DNA of 64,000 bases from assembly GCF_018398425.1 (NCBI RefSeq), contig NZ_JADPMV010000002.1:62001-126000 (forward strand). Direction: 5' to 3'. Shown here in pieces: positions 16,002 through 24,489 of the stretch. The translations under genes were made by a program, and so were the position numbers. The stretch is from Pseudomonas lalucatii (lineage in GTDB: Bacteria > Pseudomonadota > Gammaproteobacteria > Pseudomonadales > Pseudomonadaceae). Position 1 is the stretch's first letter. Each line of letters starts with the position of its first letter. Below the pieces are notes generated by a model. It saw only the letters and a list, made by a program, of their open reading frames with translations, did no database searches and was not told where the DNA came from.

Positions 16002-16808
16002 TATTCCACGCTGTCCCCGGCTGAACCGCCTCGGCCTCGACGGCACGCTTTCAACCTTCGCGTGGAGCGATAAGCGGGCCGGGTAGGAATCCTTTGCCAG
16101 CTCGCCTGGACTCCTGTCTTTCGGCCGTCCTAATACGGGCAATTGCAGCAATCCGGCGCTGCCCCCCCTTCGCCCGGAGTCCAGGCTGCAAGGCCTCTAC
16201 TGATCAGCGAGCAATCTCCCTCCGCTCAGATGCCCCCTCCTAGCGGCGTCATGAGCAAAGGCCACGCAGAATCCCGGCAAGTGCACTCGTGATCGATGCG
16301 TACCACTGCCCAAGGTGCGCGCTACGGCGTCCGGTGCCCGGCTCCCAGTCGGGTCGAGCAAATGTCCGTGCACAAATCGATAGCCCCTGAGTGTGCGTTT
16401 AGCTCCTGCGCAAGAGCCTGGTCGTGCTCGGTCAGCTGGGCGAAGCCTCGTTCGATACCGGCAGCCATTGCGCCGAGCACCGGCTTGTCGGGTATCCCAA
16501 TACCGCCGCCGAAATCTGGGCAGGACGCCCTCTGGCAGTACAGCGGCATCCGTCCGATATCGTGGTTGAGCCCGTGGAGCAGGCTCAGCGTCTGCGCCAC
16601 CTCGGGCAGTGCGCTGTAGCCTTTGCTCGGGGATGTTTCCAGCCGGACATACGCCGCGACGCCCCCGGGCAGCCATCGTGAATACGCCGGCCACACTGAG
16701 CGTACGCCGGCACTACGCTGTGGCAACTGCCGGAGCTGAGTCAAAGCATCGTCGAGCAGGCGGACCTGCTCGGCAGCGTGCCGTCAACTTGCGTGGACGC
16801 GGAGGGAC
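16002..16808. other. Gene-poor stretch between accessory module and pepN
   Basis: About 800 bases with no gene I recognise. It contains one leftward open frame of 140 codons (listed separately) and, near pepN, a 7-base hairpin GAGCAGG/CCTGCTC (16754-16771) without a T-run. The backbone matching P. aeruginosa order, as I remember it, begins only at pepN, so this stretch probably contains the junction between the accessory block and that backbone. It may consist of decayed gene fragments. Confidence 0.5.
16322..16744 (-). CDS. Doubtful open frame, possibly a decayed gene
   Basis: A 140-codon leftward frame starting MTQLRQLPQRS. Its middle part (GYSALPEVAQTLSLLHGLNH, then GIGIPDKPVLGAMAAGIERG) has the composition of a soluble protein rather than the arginine- and alanine-rich look of chance GC-rich frames. 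I recognise no family, signal or membrane segment. It begins downstream of the pepN stop and is followed by no related gene. It could be a short real gene, a remnant of a longer one, or chance. Confidence 0.2.
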   Translation of the reverse strand: MTQLRQLPQRSAGVRSVWPAYSRWLPGGVAAYVRLETSPSKGYSALPEVAQTLSLLHGLNHDIGRMPLYCQRASCPDFGGGIGIPDKPVLGAMAAGIERGFAQLTEHDQALAQELNAHSGAIDLCTDICSTRLGAGHRTP

Positions 16809-19469
16809 CTAGGCGAGGCTCTTGCTGACCACCTCGAAGACGTCGCTGGACAGCTCGCCGGAGGCCAGGATGCGCTCCAGTTCGGCCTTCATCAGGCCCT
16901 GACGGGCGTCGTCGTACTTGCCCCAGCGGGTCAGCGGCGCCAGCAGGCGGGAGGCGATCTGCGGGTTGAGGGCGTTGAGGGTGATCACCTGGTCGGCGAG
17001 GAAGCGGTAGCCGCTGCCGTCGGCCCGATGGAAGTTCACCGGGTTCTGCCCGGCGAAGGCACCGATCAGGGCGCGCACCTTGTTCGGGTTCTTCAGGGTG
17101 AACGCCGGGTGCTGCATCAGCCGCTGCACCCGCTCCAGGGCGCCGGGCAGGCTGCTGGCGGCCTGCACGCTGAACCACTGGTCCATGACCAGCGGGTTGT
17201 CCTTGAAGAAGTCGGCGAAGCTGGCCAGGGCCTTGGCCTTCTCCTCCTCGAACGGCGAGTTGACCAGCACCGCCAGGGCGGCGAGGCGCTCGGTCATGTT
17301 GTCGCACACCTCGAACTGTTCCAGGCAGGCGGCCAGTACCTCGGCCCTGTCGCCGAGCATCAGGTAGGACAGGGCGATGTTCTGCAGGCTGCGGCGGGCG
17401 AAGTGCTCGGCCTCGGCGACGTAAGGTGTGCTGCGGGAAATCTCGCGATTGGCCTGGTAGCGCTGCCACAGCGGTTCGAACAGGGCCTCGGCCAGTTGCC
17501 GGCGGGCGAATTCGCGGGCGCCGTGGATGGCATCGACATCGGCCACCTCGCTGATCTCGGTGAGGTAACCCTCCCCCGGCAGCGAGAGCATCTCGGCGAC
17601 CATGGCCTGGTCCAGCCGCTCATCCTCCAGCACGCTGCGCAGCGCGGCGGTCAGGCGCTGATCCATGACCAGCGCCTCGCCGCGCTGCTGCTGGGCGATC
17701 AGCTCCTGCAGCACCTGCACCGCCAGCTGCTGGCCGGCTTCCCAGCGGTTGAAGCCGTCGCTGTCGTGCTGCATGAGGAACATCAGCTGGTCGCGGCTGT
17801 AGGGGAAGCTCAGCTTGACCGGTGCGCTGAAGCCGCGCAGCAGGGACGACAGCGGCTGCTCGGCGATGCCCTCGAAGACGAAACACTGCTCGGCCTCGGT
17901 CACCGACAGCACCCGCGAGGTACCGACCGCGGACGACTCGCCGGCCAGGCGCAGCGGCAGGTCGTTGCCCGCGGTGTCCAGCAGGCCCAGGGCGACCGGG
18001 ATGACGAACGGCAGTTTCTCGCGCTGCCCCGGGGTGGCCGGGCAGCTCTGCCGGAAGGTCAGGCTGTAGGTCTGGGCGGCCGCGTCATAGGCCTCGCTGA
18101 CCGCCAGGCGCGGCGTGCCCGCCTGGGTGTACCAGCGCTTGAACTGGCCCAGGTCGACGCCGCTGGCGTCCTCCATGGCCTTGATGAAATCGTCGCAGGT
18201 CACCGCCTGGCCGTCGTGGCGCTGGAAGTACAGGTCGCTGCCCTTGCGGAACGCCTCGGCGCCGAGCAGGCAGTGGATCATGCGCAGCACTTCCGAGCCC
18301 TTCTCGTAGACCGTCAGGGTGTAGAAGTTGGAGATCTCCATGTAGGCGTCCGGGCGCACCGGGTGGGCCATGGGTCCGGCGTCCTCGGCGAACTGGTGGG
18401 TACGCAGGTAGGCCACGTCCTCGATGCGCTTGACCGTGCGCGAGTTCATGTCGGCACTGAACTCGGCATCGCGGAACACCGTGAAGCCTTCCTTGAGCGA
18501 CAGCTGGAACCAGTCGCGGCAGGTGACGCGGTTGCCCGACCAGTTGTGGAAGTACTCGTGCGCCACCACCGCCTCGACCCGCTGGTGGGCAGCGTCGGTG
18601 GCGGTCTCGGCGCGGGCCAGCACGCAGCTGGAGTTGAAGATGTTGAGGCCCTTGTTCTCCATGGCGCCCATGTTGAAGTCGTTGACCGCGACGATCATGA
18701 AGATGTCCAGGTCGTACTCGCGGCCGTAGACCTCCTCGTCCCACTTCATGGACTTCTTCAGGCTGTCCATGGCGTGCTGGCACTTGTCGATGTTCTCCGG
18801 CTCGACGTAGATGCGCAGCGCCACCTCGCGCCGGCTCATGGTGGTGAAGCTGTCCTCCACGCACCACAGGTCGCCGGCCACCAGGGCGAACAGGTAGGCC
18901 GGCTTCATGAAGGGGTCCTGCCAGGTCGCCCAGTGCCGGCCATCTTCGCCCGGACCGCTGGCAATGGGGTTGCCGTTGGACAGCAGCACCGGATAGCGGT
19001 GCTGCTCGGCGCTGACCGTGGTGGTGAACTTGCTCATCACGTCCGGACGGTCGAGGTAGTAGGTGATCTTGCGGAAGCCCTCGGCCTCGCACTGGGTGCA
19101 GAACATGCCGCCGGACTTGTACAGCCCCTCCAGGGCGGTGTTGCTTTCCGGGTGGATGCGCACGCTGCTGTCGATGACGAAGCTGGCCGCCTTGGGCTGC
19201 AGGCGCAGGTGGCTGTCGTCGAGCTGGTAGTCGGTCTCGCTCAGTGCCTCGCCATCCAGCGAAAGCGACAGCAGTTCGAGCTGCTGGCCGTCGAGTATCA
19301 GGGGCGGCAGCTCGCCGCCGGCGCATGCGGGGTTGCGCCGCATCACCAGCTGGGCATGCACCAGGCTGTGGTCCTCGAACAGCTCGAAGGTCAGGTGCGT
19401 CTCGTCGATCAGGTAGTCCGGCGCCTGGTAGTCCTTGAGGTAGATCATCTTCGGTTGTTCGGTACGCAT
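16809..19469 (-). CDS. pepN: Aminopeptidase N
   Basis: An 886-residue M1-family zinc aminopeptidase that removes N-terminal residues from peptides in the cytoplasm. The substrate-binding GAMEN motif is at about residues 268-272 and the zinc site HEYFH at 304-308, followed 18 residues on by the third ligand in LKEGFTVFRD. The beta-barrel N domain, the thermolysin-like domain and the long C-terminal helical domain are all present, and the length is that of gamma-proteobacterial PepN (about 880). The ATG has GAAGGG about nine bases upstream. It marks the left end of the conserved Pseudomonas backbone here. Confidence 0.97.
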   Translation of the reverse strand: MRTEQPKMIYLKDYQAPDYLIDETHLTFELFEDHSLVHAQLVMRRNPACAGGELPPLILDGQQLELLSLSLDGEALSETDYQLDDSHLRLQPKAASFVIDSSVRIHPESNTALEGLYKSGGMFCTQCEAEGFRKITYYLDRPDVMSKFTTTVSAEQHRYPVLLSNGNPIASGPGEDGRHWATWQDPFMKPAYLFALVAGDLWCVEDSFTTMSRREVALRIYVEPENIDKCQHAMDSLKKSMKWDEEVYGREYDLDIFMIVAVNDFNMGAMENKGLNIFNSSCVLARAETATDAAHQRVEAVVAHEYFHNWSGNRVTCRDWFQLSLKEGFTVFRDAEFSADMNSRTVKRIEDVAYLRTHQFAEDAGPMAHPVRPDAYMEISNFYTLTVYEKGSEVLRMIHCLLGAEAFRKGSDLYFQRHDGQAVTCDDFIKAMEDASGVDLGQFKRWYTQAGTPRLAVSEAYDAAAQTYSLTFRQSCPATPGQREKLPFVIPVALGLLDTAGNDLPLRLAGESSAVGTSRVLSVTEAEQCFVFEGIAEQPLSSLLRGFSAPVKLSFPYSRDQLMFLMQHDSDGFNRWEAGQQLAVQVLQELIAQQQRGEALVMDQRLTAALRSVLEDERLDQAMVAEMLSLPGEGYLTEISEVADVDAIHGAREFARRQLAEALFEPLWQRYQANREISRSTPYVAEAEHFARRSLQNIALSYLMLGDRAEVLAACLEQFEVCDNMTERLAALAVLVNSPFEEEKAKALASFADFFKDNPLVMDQWFSVQAASSLPGALERVQRLMQHPAFTLKNPNKVRALIGAFAGQNPVNFHRADGSGYRFLADQVITLNALNPQIASRLLAPLTRWGKYDDARQGLMKAELERILASGELSSDVFEVVSKSLA

Positions 19470-19544
19470 GGCTTGTGGCCCTTCTGGTTCAGGGCCGGTC
19501 AGGCCCGATCTGCGGATTATGCTCTGCGCCGCCCGGCTGGCGGC

Positions 19545-20372
19545 CTACTGCGACACGGCCAGCTGGTAGCCGGTGTACTTGCGGATATTGATCACCCCGC
19601 TGTCGAACATCAGGTACTGGCCCTTGATGCCGATCAGGGTGCCTTCGGCGATGGGGTTCTTGTCCAGGTTGAAGCTGCTGATCTTGGCCGGATAGGCCTC
19701 GATCGGGTAGGCGATCTCGAGCGGTTGCTGATCGCTCAACGGCTGGATCGCCTGCAGGCCGAAGCGCTGCTGCAGATCGCGCAGGCCCTCGCCACAGCTG
19801 TCGAACAGCCGGTCGCGTACCGCCGCCAGGTCGACCGGTGCGGCATCGCCCTTGAGCAGGGCACGCCAGTTGGTCTTGTCCGCCACCTGGCTGCGCAGCA
19901 GGTCTTCGACGAAGCCCGACTGCTGCCGGGTCGCCACCCGCAGGATCGGCAGCGCCTGGCTCGCACCCTGGTCCAGCCAGCGCGTCGGCACCTGGGTGGC
20001 GCGGGTGATGCCGACCTTGACCCCCGAGGAGTTGGCCAGGTAGACCACATGGTCGGTCATGCAGAACTGCTCGCCCCAGCTCGGCTCGCGGCAGGTGCCG
20101 GCCTCGTAGTGGCAGCGCTCCGGGCTCATGATGCAGATGTCGCACTGCGCCAGCTTCTGCATGCAGGGGTAGCAGTAGCCCTGGCTGAAGCTGGTCTTGG
20201 TCTTGCGCCCGCAATGGGTGCAGTGAATGGCACCCAGGTACTCCAGGCGCAGCGACTGGCCGATCAGCGGATTGACCGGCAGCTCCTGCTCGCCCAGGCG
20301 AAAGGCGTATTGGACCGGCGCTTCCAGGCGCGCCGCCATCTTGCTCAACGAGCCACGTCCCAGCTCGATCAT
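19545..20372 (-). CDS. DUF2797 family protein
   Basis: A 275-residue protein of the DUF2797 family. It has a cysteine-rich N-terminal part (IHCTHCGRKT, CYPCMQKLAQCDICIM, then CHYEAGTC) that looks like metal-binding knuckles, followed by a domain with KVGITRATQVPTRWLDQGAS, which resembles a GIY-YIG-like fold. Its biochemical role is not known to me. The ATG at 20372 shares its first base with the stop of the preceding DUF1315 gene (TGATG), so the two are translated together. Upstream in-frame codons lie inside that gene and are not used. Confidence 0.85.
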   Translation of the reverse strand: MIELGRGSLSKMAARLEAPVQYAFRLGEQELPVNPLIGQSLRLEYLGAIHCTHCGRKTKTSFSQGYCYPCMQKLAQCDICIMSPERCHYEAGTCREPSWGEQFCMTDHVVYLANSSGVKVGITRATQVPTRWLDQGASQALPILRVATRQQSGFVEDLLRSQVADKTNWRALLKGDAAPVDLAAVRDRLFDSCGEGLRDLQQRFGLQAIQPLSDQQPLEIAYPIEAYPAKISSFNLDKNPIAEGTLIGIKGQYLMFDSGVINIRKYTGYQLAVSQ

Positions 20373-20635
20373 CAGTGCAGGCTTTCCGAGGACTTGAACA
20401 GCAGGTTCGGCACCGGCGCGGACTTGGAGCTGCACTCCTGCGGGCCCATGTAGCCGATGCGCTGGTCTTCCGGCAGGTTCTGCAGTTCCCAGGCGATCAG
20501 CGCCTGCAGGCTCAGCTCCTTCTGCTCCTGGGTCAGCTTGCGGCCATCCGGCCACTTGCCGATCTCCACCGCCAGCTTGAGGCTCTGGTAGATCTCCGGG
20601 GTGATGTTTTCGATGGCTTCGAGAAAGGACGACAT
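20372..20635 (-). CDS. DUF1315 (YeaC-like) family protein
   Basis: An 87-residue cytoplasmic protein beginning MSSFLEAIENITPEIYQSLK. It carries the family features GKWPDGRKLT, the helical segment LSLQALIAWELQNLPEDQRI and the GYMGPQEC motif. Function unknown. The ATG at 20635 has CGGAG about six to eight bases upstream; an in-frame TTG six codons earlier lacks support. Its stop overlaps the start of the DUF2797 gene, a pairing suggestive of a shared role. Confidence 0.85.
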   Translation of the reverse strand: MSSFLEAIENITPEIYQSLKLAVEIGKWPDGRKLTQEQKELSLQALIAWELQNLPEDQRIGYMGPQECSSKSAPVPNLLFKSSESLH

Positions 20636-20673
20636 GGACGACTCCGAGGACAAAGGGGCAGTTTACCAGCCTG

Positions 20674-21528
20674 CTAGCGGCGCTGGCGCGCCAGCGCGCC
20701 ACCCAGCAGTCCGGTAACGCAGCCGACGACCAGGCCGCCGACATGGGCGGCGTTGGCGATGGCGGCGAAACGCAGCAGCTCGAAGATGCCGGTCATGCAC
20801 AGCAGCAGCCAACCCAGCATCAACACCAGCAAGCCCGGCGGCAGGCGGTACTCGGCGTTCGGCGCCAGGCGCTGGAACAGCCAGCAATGCCCGAGCAGGC
20901 CGTAGAGCACGCCGGACAGGCCGCCGAACAGCGAGGGCCCGGCGTAGAAATACTGGGCGAAATTGGCCGCCAGGCCGAACACCAGGGTCAGCCCCAGGAG
21001 CATCCAGGGGCCCTGGCGGGCCTCGATGCGCCGCCCCAGCACCCAGTACCACAGCGCGTTCATCGCCAGGTGCAGCAGGCCGAAGTGGATCAGCATCGGC
21101 GTCAGCAGGCGCCACCACTGGCCGTTCGCCAGGGTCTCGCCCAGGTAGCTGAAATAGACGTAGTCGCCCTGGATGCGGAAGTCGACGAAACTCAGCCAGT
21201 GGATAACGGCGAAATTCTCGCCGAGCAGGGTCAGGGCCGCGACCAACAGGGTCAGGCCGAGCATGGCGGTCGTGATCGGGCTGCCCTTGAGGCTCTGGAC
21301 GAACCCCGCCGACGCCGCCGCCCCCGGCACCTGCCCGCCGGCATCGCCCCGGGGATAGCGCGCGTAGAGCTCGCGGACCTGCTCGGCCAGCGGCTCGCCC
21401 GGCACCCAGAGCACCTGTTCGCCGGCCTCCTCGGTCACCCGGTGCGGCACCTGCAGGCGCTGCAGCAGGGCCAGGAAAGCGCCGAGGTCGACGTGCAGCG
21501 GCAGGCGCAAGGCGACGACCGGGTTCAC
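20674..21528 (-). CDS. Rhomboid-family intramembrane serine protease
   Basis: A 284-residue membrane protein with an N-terminal cytoplasmic domain of about 90 residues and six hydrophobic segments, the GlpG layout. The catalytic serine lies in GGLSGVLYG, the partner histidine in NAAHVGGL, and the oxyanion HFGLLHLAMNALW segment precedes them. It should cleave membrane proteins within the inner membrane; substrates are unknown. A GTG start is used, overlapping the stop of the upstream phosphatase gene (GTGA). This start gives the usual NPVVALRLPLHVDLG N-terminus. Confidence 0.88.
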   Translation of the reverse strand: MNPVVALRLPLHVDLGAFLALLQRLQVPHRVTEEAGEQVLWVPGEPLAEQVRELYARYPRGDAGGQVPGAAASAGFVQSLKGSPITTAMLGLTLLVAALTLLGENFAVIHWLSFVDFRIQGDYVYFSYLGETLANGQWWRLLTPMLIHFGLLHLAMNALWYWVLGRRIEARQGPWMLLGLTLVFGLAANFAQYFYAGPSLFGGLSGVLYGLLGHCWLFQRLAPNAEYRLPPGLLVLMLGWLLLCMTGIFELLRFAAIANAAHVGGLVVGCVTGLLGGALARQRR

Positions 21529-22499
21529 CGCGGCGCCTCCGCCCGCGCCACCTCGACCCAGACGAACTTGCGCGGGTCCAGGCGCTTCTCCTGGTCCAGG
21601 CGGTAGGCCACCAGCTTGCCGTAGAGCACCGCGCTGTAGTCCAGGCAGGCCAGGTTGGCACGGATCGGCGCCGGCTTGCCGCTGCGCCAGTAATGGCCGA
21701 CGAACAGCAGCGGCTGGTCGGCGCCGTACTTCAGCAGCTCGTTCTTCTGCAACTCGGAGAGTGGCGTCTGGGCGGCCAGTTCCGGCAGGGCATCGGGCTG
21801 GAACACGATGTCGCCGTAGGTCTGCGGATCCTCTTCCCAGAACTTGGTGCGAAAGTGCGCGCGGGTGAAACCGTCGTCGCTGGTCAGGGTCAGGCCGTGG
21901 GGCAGGCGCATGTCGGTGCCGCGCAGCAGGCGGTCGAACGCGGTATTGGCGAAACTGCCGCGGACCGCCGAGGCCTGAAGGAAGTGCTCGTCGATACGGC
22001 CGTCGGCGAACTGCGCGCGCAGCGGCTCGATCAGCCCGGCGTCCCAGCAGGCGTGGACCACACGGAAATGCCCGGCATCGAGAAACAGCGGCAACTCGTA
22101 GAACCAGCCGAGGAACTGCCGCCATTCGGCCGGGTAGGCGTCGAACTGCTCGAGGGTCTCCTTGATCAGCCGCGCATGCCGCGGCGTGTGCTCGCGCACG
22201 TGCTGGCGGCCGCTACCGGGCGGCGCCGGGGTGCTCCAGGCCAGGGCGTTGTATTCGTGATTGCCCATGACGCACAGGGCCTCGCCGGCGGCGACCATAT
22301 CGTGGACCAGATGCAGGGCCTCGCGAATGCGCGGGCCGCGGTCGACCAGGTCGCCGAGGAAGATCGCCTGCCGCCGCGGATGGCGCCACACGCCCCCCTG
22401 CTGGCGATAGCCGAGGACATCGAGCAGGCGCTCGAGGGTATGGGCGCAGCCATGCAGATCGCCGATCAGGTCGTAGCCACGGCTCGGATCCAGCAGCAT
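21525..22499 (-). CDS. Calcineurin-like (PPP-type) metallophosphoesterase
   Basis: A 324-residue phosphatase with the PPP-family metal motifs in order: GDLHGC (residues 13-18), GDLVDRGP, GNHEYN, and a late GHYWRSG. Proteins of this group include ApaH- and PrpE-like diadenosine tetraphosphatases and serine/threonine phosphatases; the substrate cannot be told from the sequence. The ATG directly follows the nadK stop with no spacing, and its own stop overlaps the rhomboid start, so nadK, this gene and the rhomboid form one run. A nucleotide substrate would fit next to NAD kinase, but this is conjecture. Confidence 0.85.
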   Translation of the reverse strand: MLLDPSRGYDLIGDLHGCAHTLERLLDVLGYRQQGGVWRHPRRQAIFLGDLVDRGPRIREALHLVHDMVAAGEALCVMGNHEYNALAWSTPAPPGSGRQHVREHTPRHARLIKETLEQFDAYPAEWRQFLGWFYELPLFLDAGHFRVVHACWDAGLIEPLRAQFADGRIDEHFLQASAVRGSFANTAFDRLLRGTDMRLPHGLTLTSDDGFTRAHFRTKFWEEDPQTYGDIVFQPDALPELAAQTPLSELQKNELLKYGADQPLLFVGHYWRSGKPAPIRANLACLDYSAVLYGKLVAYRLDQEKRLDPRKFVWVEVARAEAPR

Positions 22500-23390
22500 T
22501 CAGTTGCCCCCGCCACCGAGGCGGCTGCCCCAGCCCAGCTTGGTGCGGCAGACCTCGTAGTAGTTGTGATCCAGCGGATGGATGAGACAGAGCTTCTGCG
22601 GCTTCTTGCTCACCGTGATGGTGTCGCCCGGGGCGCAGGTGAAGTGGTGCTGACCGTCGCAGGAGACCTGCGGGTAGATCTGCATGTCCTTGGACACGAC
22701 TATCTTCAGCTCGCTGTTGCCATCGACCACTATCGGGCGGCTGGACAGGGTATGCGGGTACATCGGCACGATGACGATGGCGTCCAGCTTCGGATGCATG
22801 ATCGGCCCGCCGGCGGACAACGCGTAGGCGGTCGAGCCGGTCGGCGTCGAGACGATCAGGCCGTCGGCCTTCTGGCTGCAGACGAACTGGCCGTCGATAT
22901 ACAGCTCGAACTCGATCATCCGCGTCGACTTGCCCGGGTGCAGCACCACGTCGTTGAGCGCATCGCCCTGGCCGATCGCCTCGGCATGGCGGCGCACCTC
23001 GGCCTCCAGCAGGAAGCGGTTCTCGGTCAGGTAGTTGCCTTCCAGCACCTCGGCGACCTTGACCTCCAGCTCGTCCGGGCGGATATCGGTGAGAAAGCCC
23101 AGGCTGCCGCGGTTGACCCCCAGCACCGGCACCTTGTGCCGGGCCAGCGAGCGGGCCGCGCCGAGCAGGCTGCCATCGCCGCCGACCACTATCACCAGGT
23201 CGCACACCTCGCCGAGAATCTTCCGCGAGGAGGTCTGCAGACCATGGCCCGGCAGCACTTCGGCGATGGTGTCCTCGAGGATCACATGCAGGTGGCGATC
23301 GAGCAAAAAGCGCTTGAGCCGGCGAATGGTATCGAGCACCTGGGTGCTGCCGAGGCGGCCGATGATGCCGATATTGCGAAATTGCTCCAT
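22500..23390 (-). CDS. nadK: NAD kinase
   Basis: A 296-residue NAD kinase that makes NADP+ from NAD+ and ATP (or polyphosphate) in the cytoplasm. The diagnostic GGDGS is at residues 70-74, followed by LGVNRGSLGFLTD, the NDVVLH motif and TPTGSTAYALSAGGPI. Length and sequence fit the proteobacterial family. It is the first gene of a leftward run and diverges from a DUF1853 gene across 102 bases. Confidence 0.96.
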   Translation of the reverse strand: MEQFRNIGIIGRLGSTQVLDTIRRLKRFLLDRHLHVILEDTIAEVLPGHGLQTSSRKILGEVCDLVIVVGGDGSLLGAARSLARHKVPVLGVNRGSLGFLTDIRPDELEVKVAEVLEGNYLTENRFLLEAEVRRHAEAIGQGDALNDVVLHPGKSTRMIEFELYIDGQFVCSQKADGLIVSTPTGSTAYALSAGGPIMHPKLDAIVIVPMYPHTLSSRPIVVDGNSELKIVVSKDMQIYPQVSCDGQHHFTCAPGDTITVSKKPQKLCLIHPLDHNYYEVCRTKLGWGSRLGGGGN

Positions 23391-23492
23391 GGTGCTCCCG
23401 CAGCTCAGGGTCTAGAAAGACCCGATTATGGGCGAAAGCCGATAACAGCGGCAAACCGCGCCCCACCGGGGATTAGGCGCTATGCTCGCAGC

Positions 23493-24458
23493 ATGACGCC
23501 CTTCGCCTCGCTTGCCGACCTGCCCCAGCGCCTGCATCAGCCCGCGGTGCGGGACCTGGCCTGGGTGCTGCTGTCGCCGCCGCTGCTCAGCCGCACGCCC
23601 TGGCCGCAGCGCCACCCGCTCAGCGCCAGCCACTGGCGGCACACCCCCGGCGCCCTGGCCGACTGGCTGCTGCGCCTGGATCGCGACAGCCTGGCGCTGA
23701 CCGCCTGGCTCGAGCAGGGCTCGGTGCGCCGCCTGGGCCTGTACTACGAACGCCTGTGGCAGTTCGCCCTGCAGGCGGCGCCGGGCATCGAGCTGCTGGC
23801 GGCCAACCTGCCGATCCGCCAGAACGGCCATACCCTCGGCGAGCTGGACCTGCTGCTGCGCGACGACGAGGGCGAGCACCACCTGGAGCTGGCGGTCAAG
23901 CTCTACCTCGGCCCGGCGAACGACGACGGCGAGCAGCCGGCCCAGTGGCTGGGCCCCGGCAGCCATGACCGCCTGGACCTCAAGCTCGATCACCTCAGCC
24001 AGCACCAACTGCCGATGTCCGGTCGCGGCGAGGCCCGCGCGGCCCTGGCCGAACTGGACCTGGAGAGTGCCCGGGCCGCGCTGTGGCTCGGCGGCTATCT
24101 GTTCTATCCCTGGCCGCGCCGCTGCTGCGCCCCGCAGGGCGCCAACCCCCAGCACCTGAAGGGCCGTTGGCTGCATCGCCGGGACTGGCCGCGCTTCATC
24201 GAGCAGAACCCCGCAGGCCCCTGGCAACCCTTGCCGCGCCCCGCCTGGCTGGCTCCGGCCCGGGTCGAGCCGGACGCGCTCTGGTCGGAGCGGCGCTTGC
24301 AGGCATGGTTCGCCGAGCTGACGCCACAGGCCAATGCCCAGCTGCTGGTGCGCCTGCAGCGCCATCCCGAAGGCGACTGGCAGGAAGCCGAACGGATCTT
24401 CCTGGTGGCCGACGAATGGCCGACACCGACGCAGGCGCCCGCACCAGCCGGACAGTAG
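23493..24458 (+). CDS. DUF1853 family protein
   Basis: A 321-residue soluble protein of the DUF1853 family, beginning MTPFASLADLPQRLHQPAVR with the conserved early DLAWVLLSPPLL segment. The middle contains QNGHTLGELDLLLRD and HHLELAVKLYLG, which resemble the acidic and lysine core of PD-(D/E)xK nuclease-like folds; this comparison is my own reading and unproven. No signal peptide or membrane segment is seen. It diverges from nadK, converges with the next gene, and has no obvious functional partner. Confidence 0.8.
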   Translation: MTPFASLADLPQRLHQPAVRDLAWVLLSPPLLSRTPWPQRHPLSASHWRHTPGALADWLLRLDRDSLALTAWLEQGSVRRLGLYYERLWQFALQAAPGIELLAANLPIRQNGHTLGELDLLLRDDEGEHHLELAVKLYLGPANDDGEQPAQWLGPGSHDRLDLKLDHLSQHQLPMSGRGEARAALAELDLESARAALWLGGYLFYPWPRRCCAPQGANPQHLKGRWLHRRDWPRFIEQNPAGPWQPLPRPAWLAPARVEPDALWSERRLQAWFAELTPQANAQLLVRLQRHPEGDWQEAERIFLVADEWPTPTQAPAPAGQ

Positions 24459-24489
24459 CGCATGGGTGACGAATGCCGCCTGGGACGGC

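Noticed and set aside
17028..20453. Very long plus-strand open frame (over 1,100 codons) opposite pepN and the DUF2797 gene
   Set aside because: It is the mirror of high-GC genes on the other strand, is rich in Gln, His, Gly and Val, and shows no family motifs.
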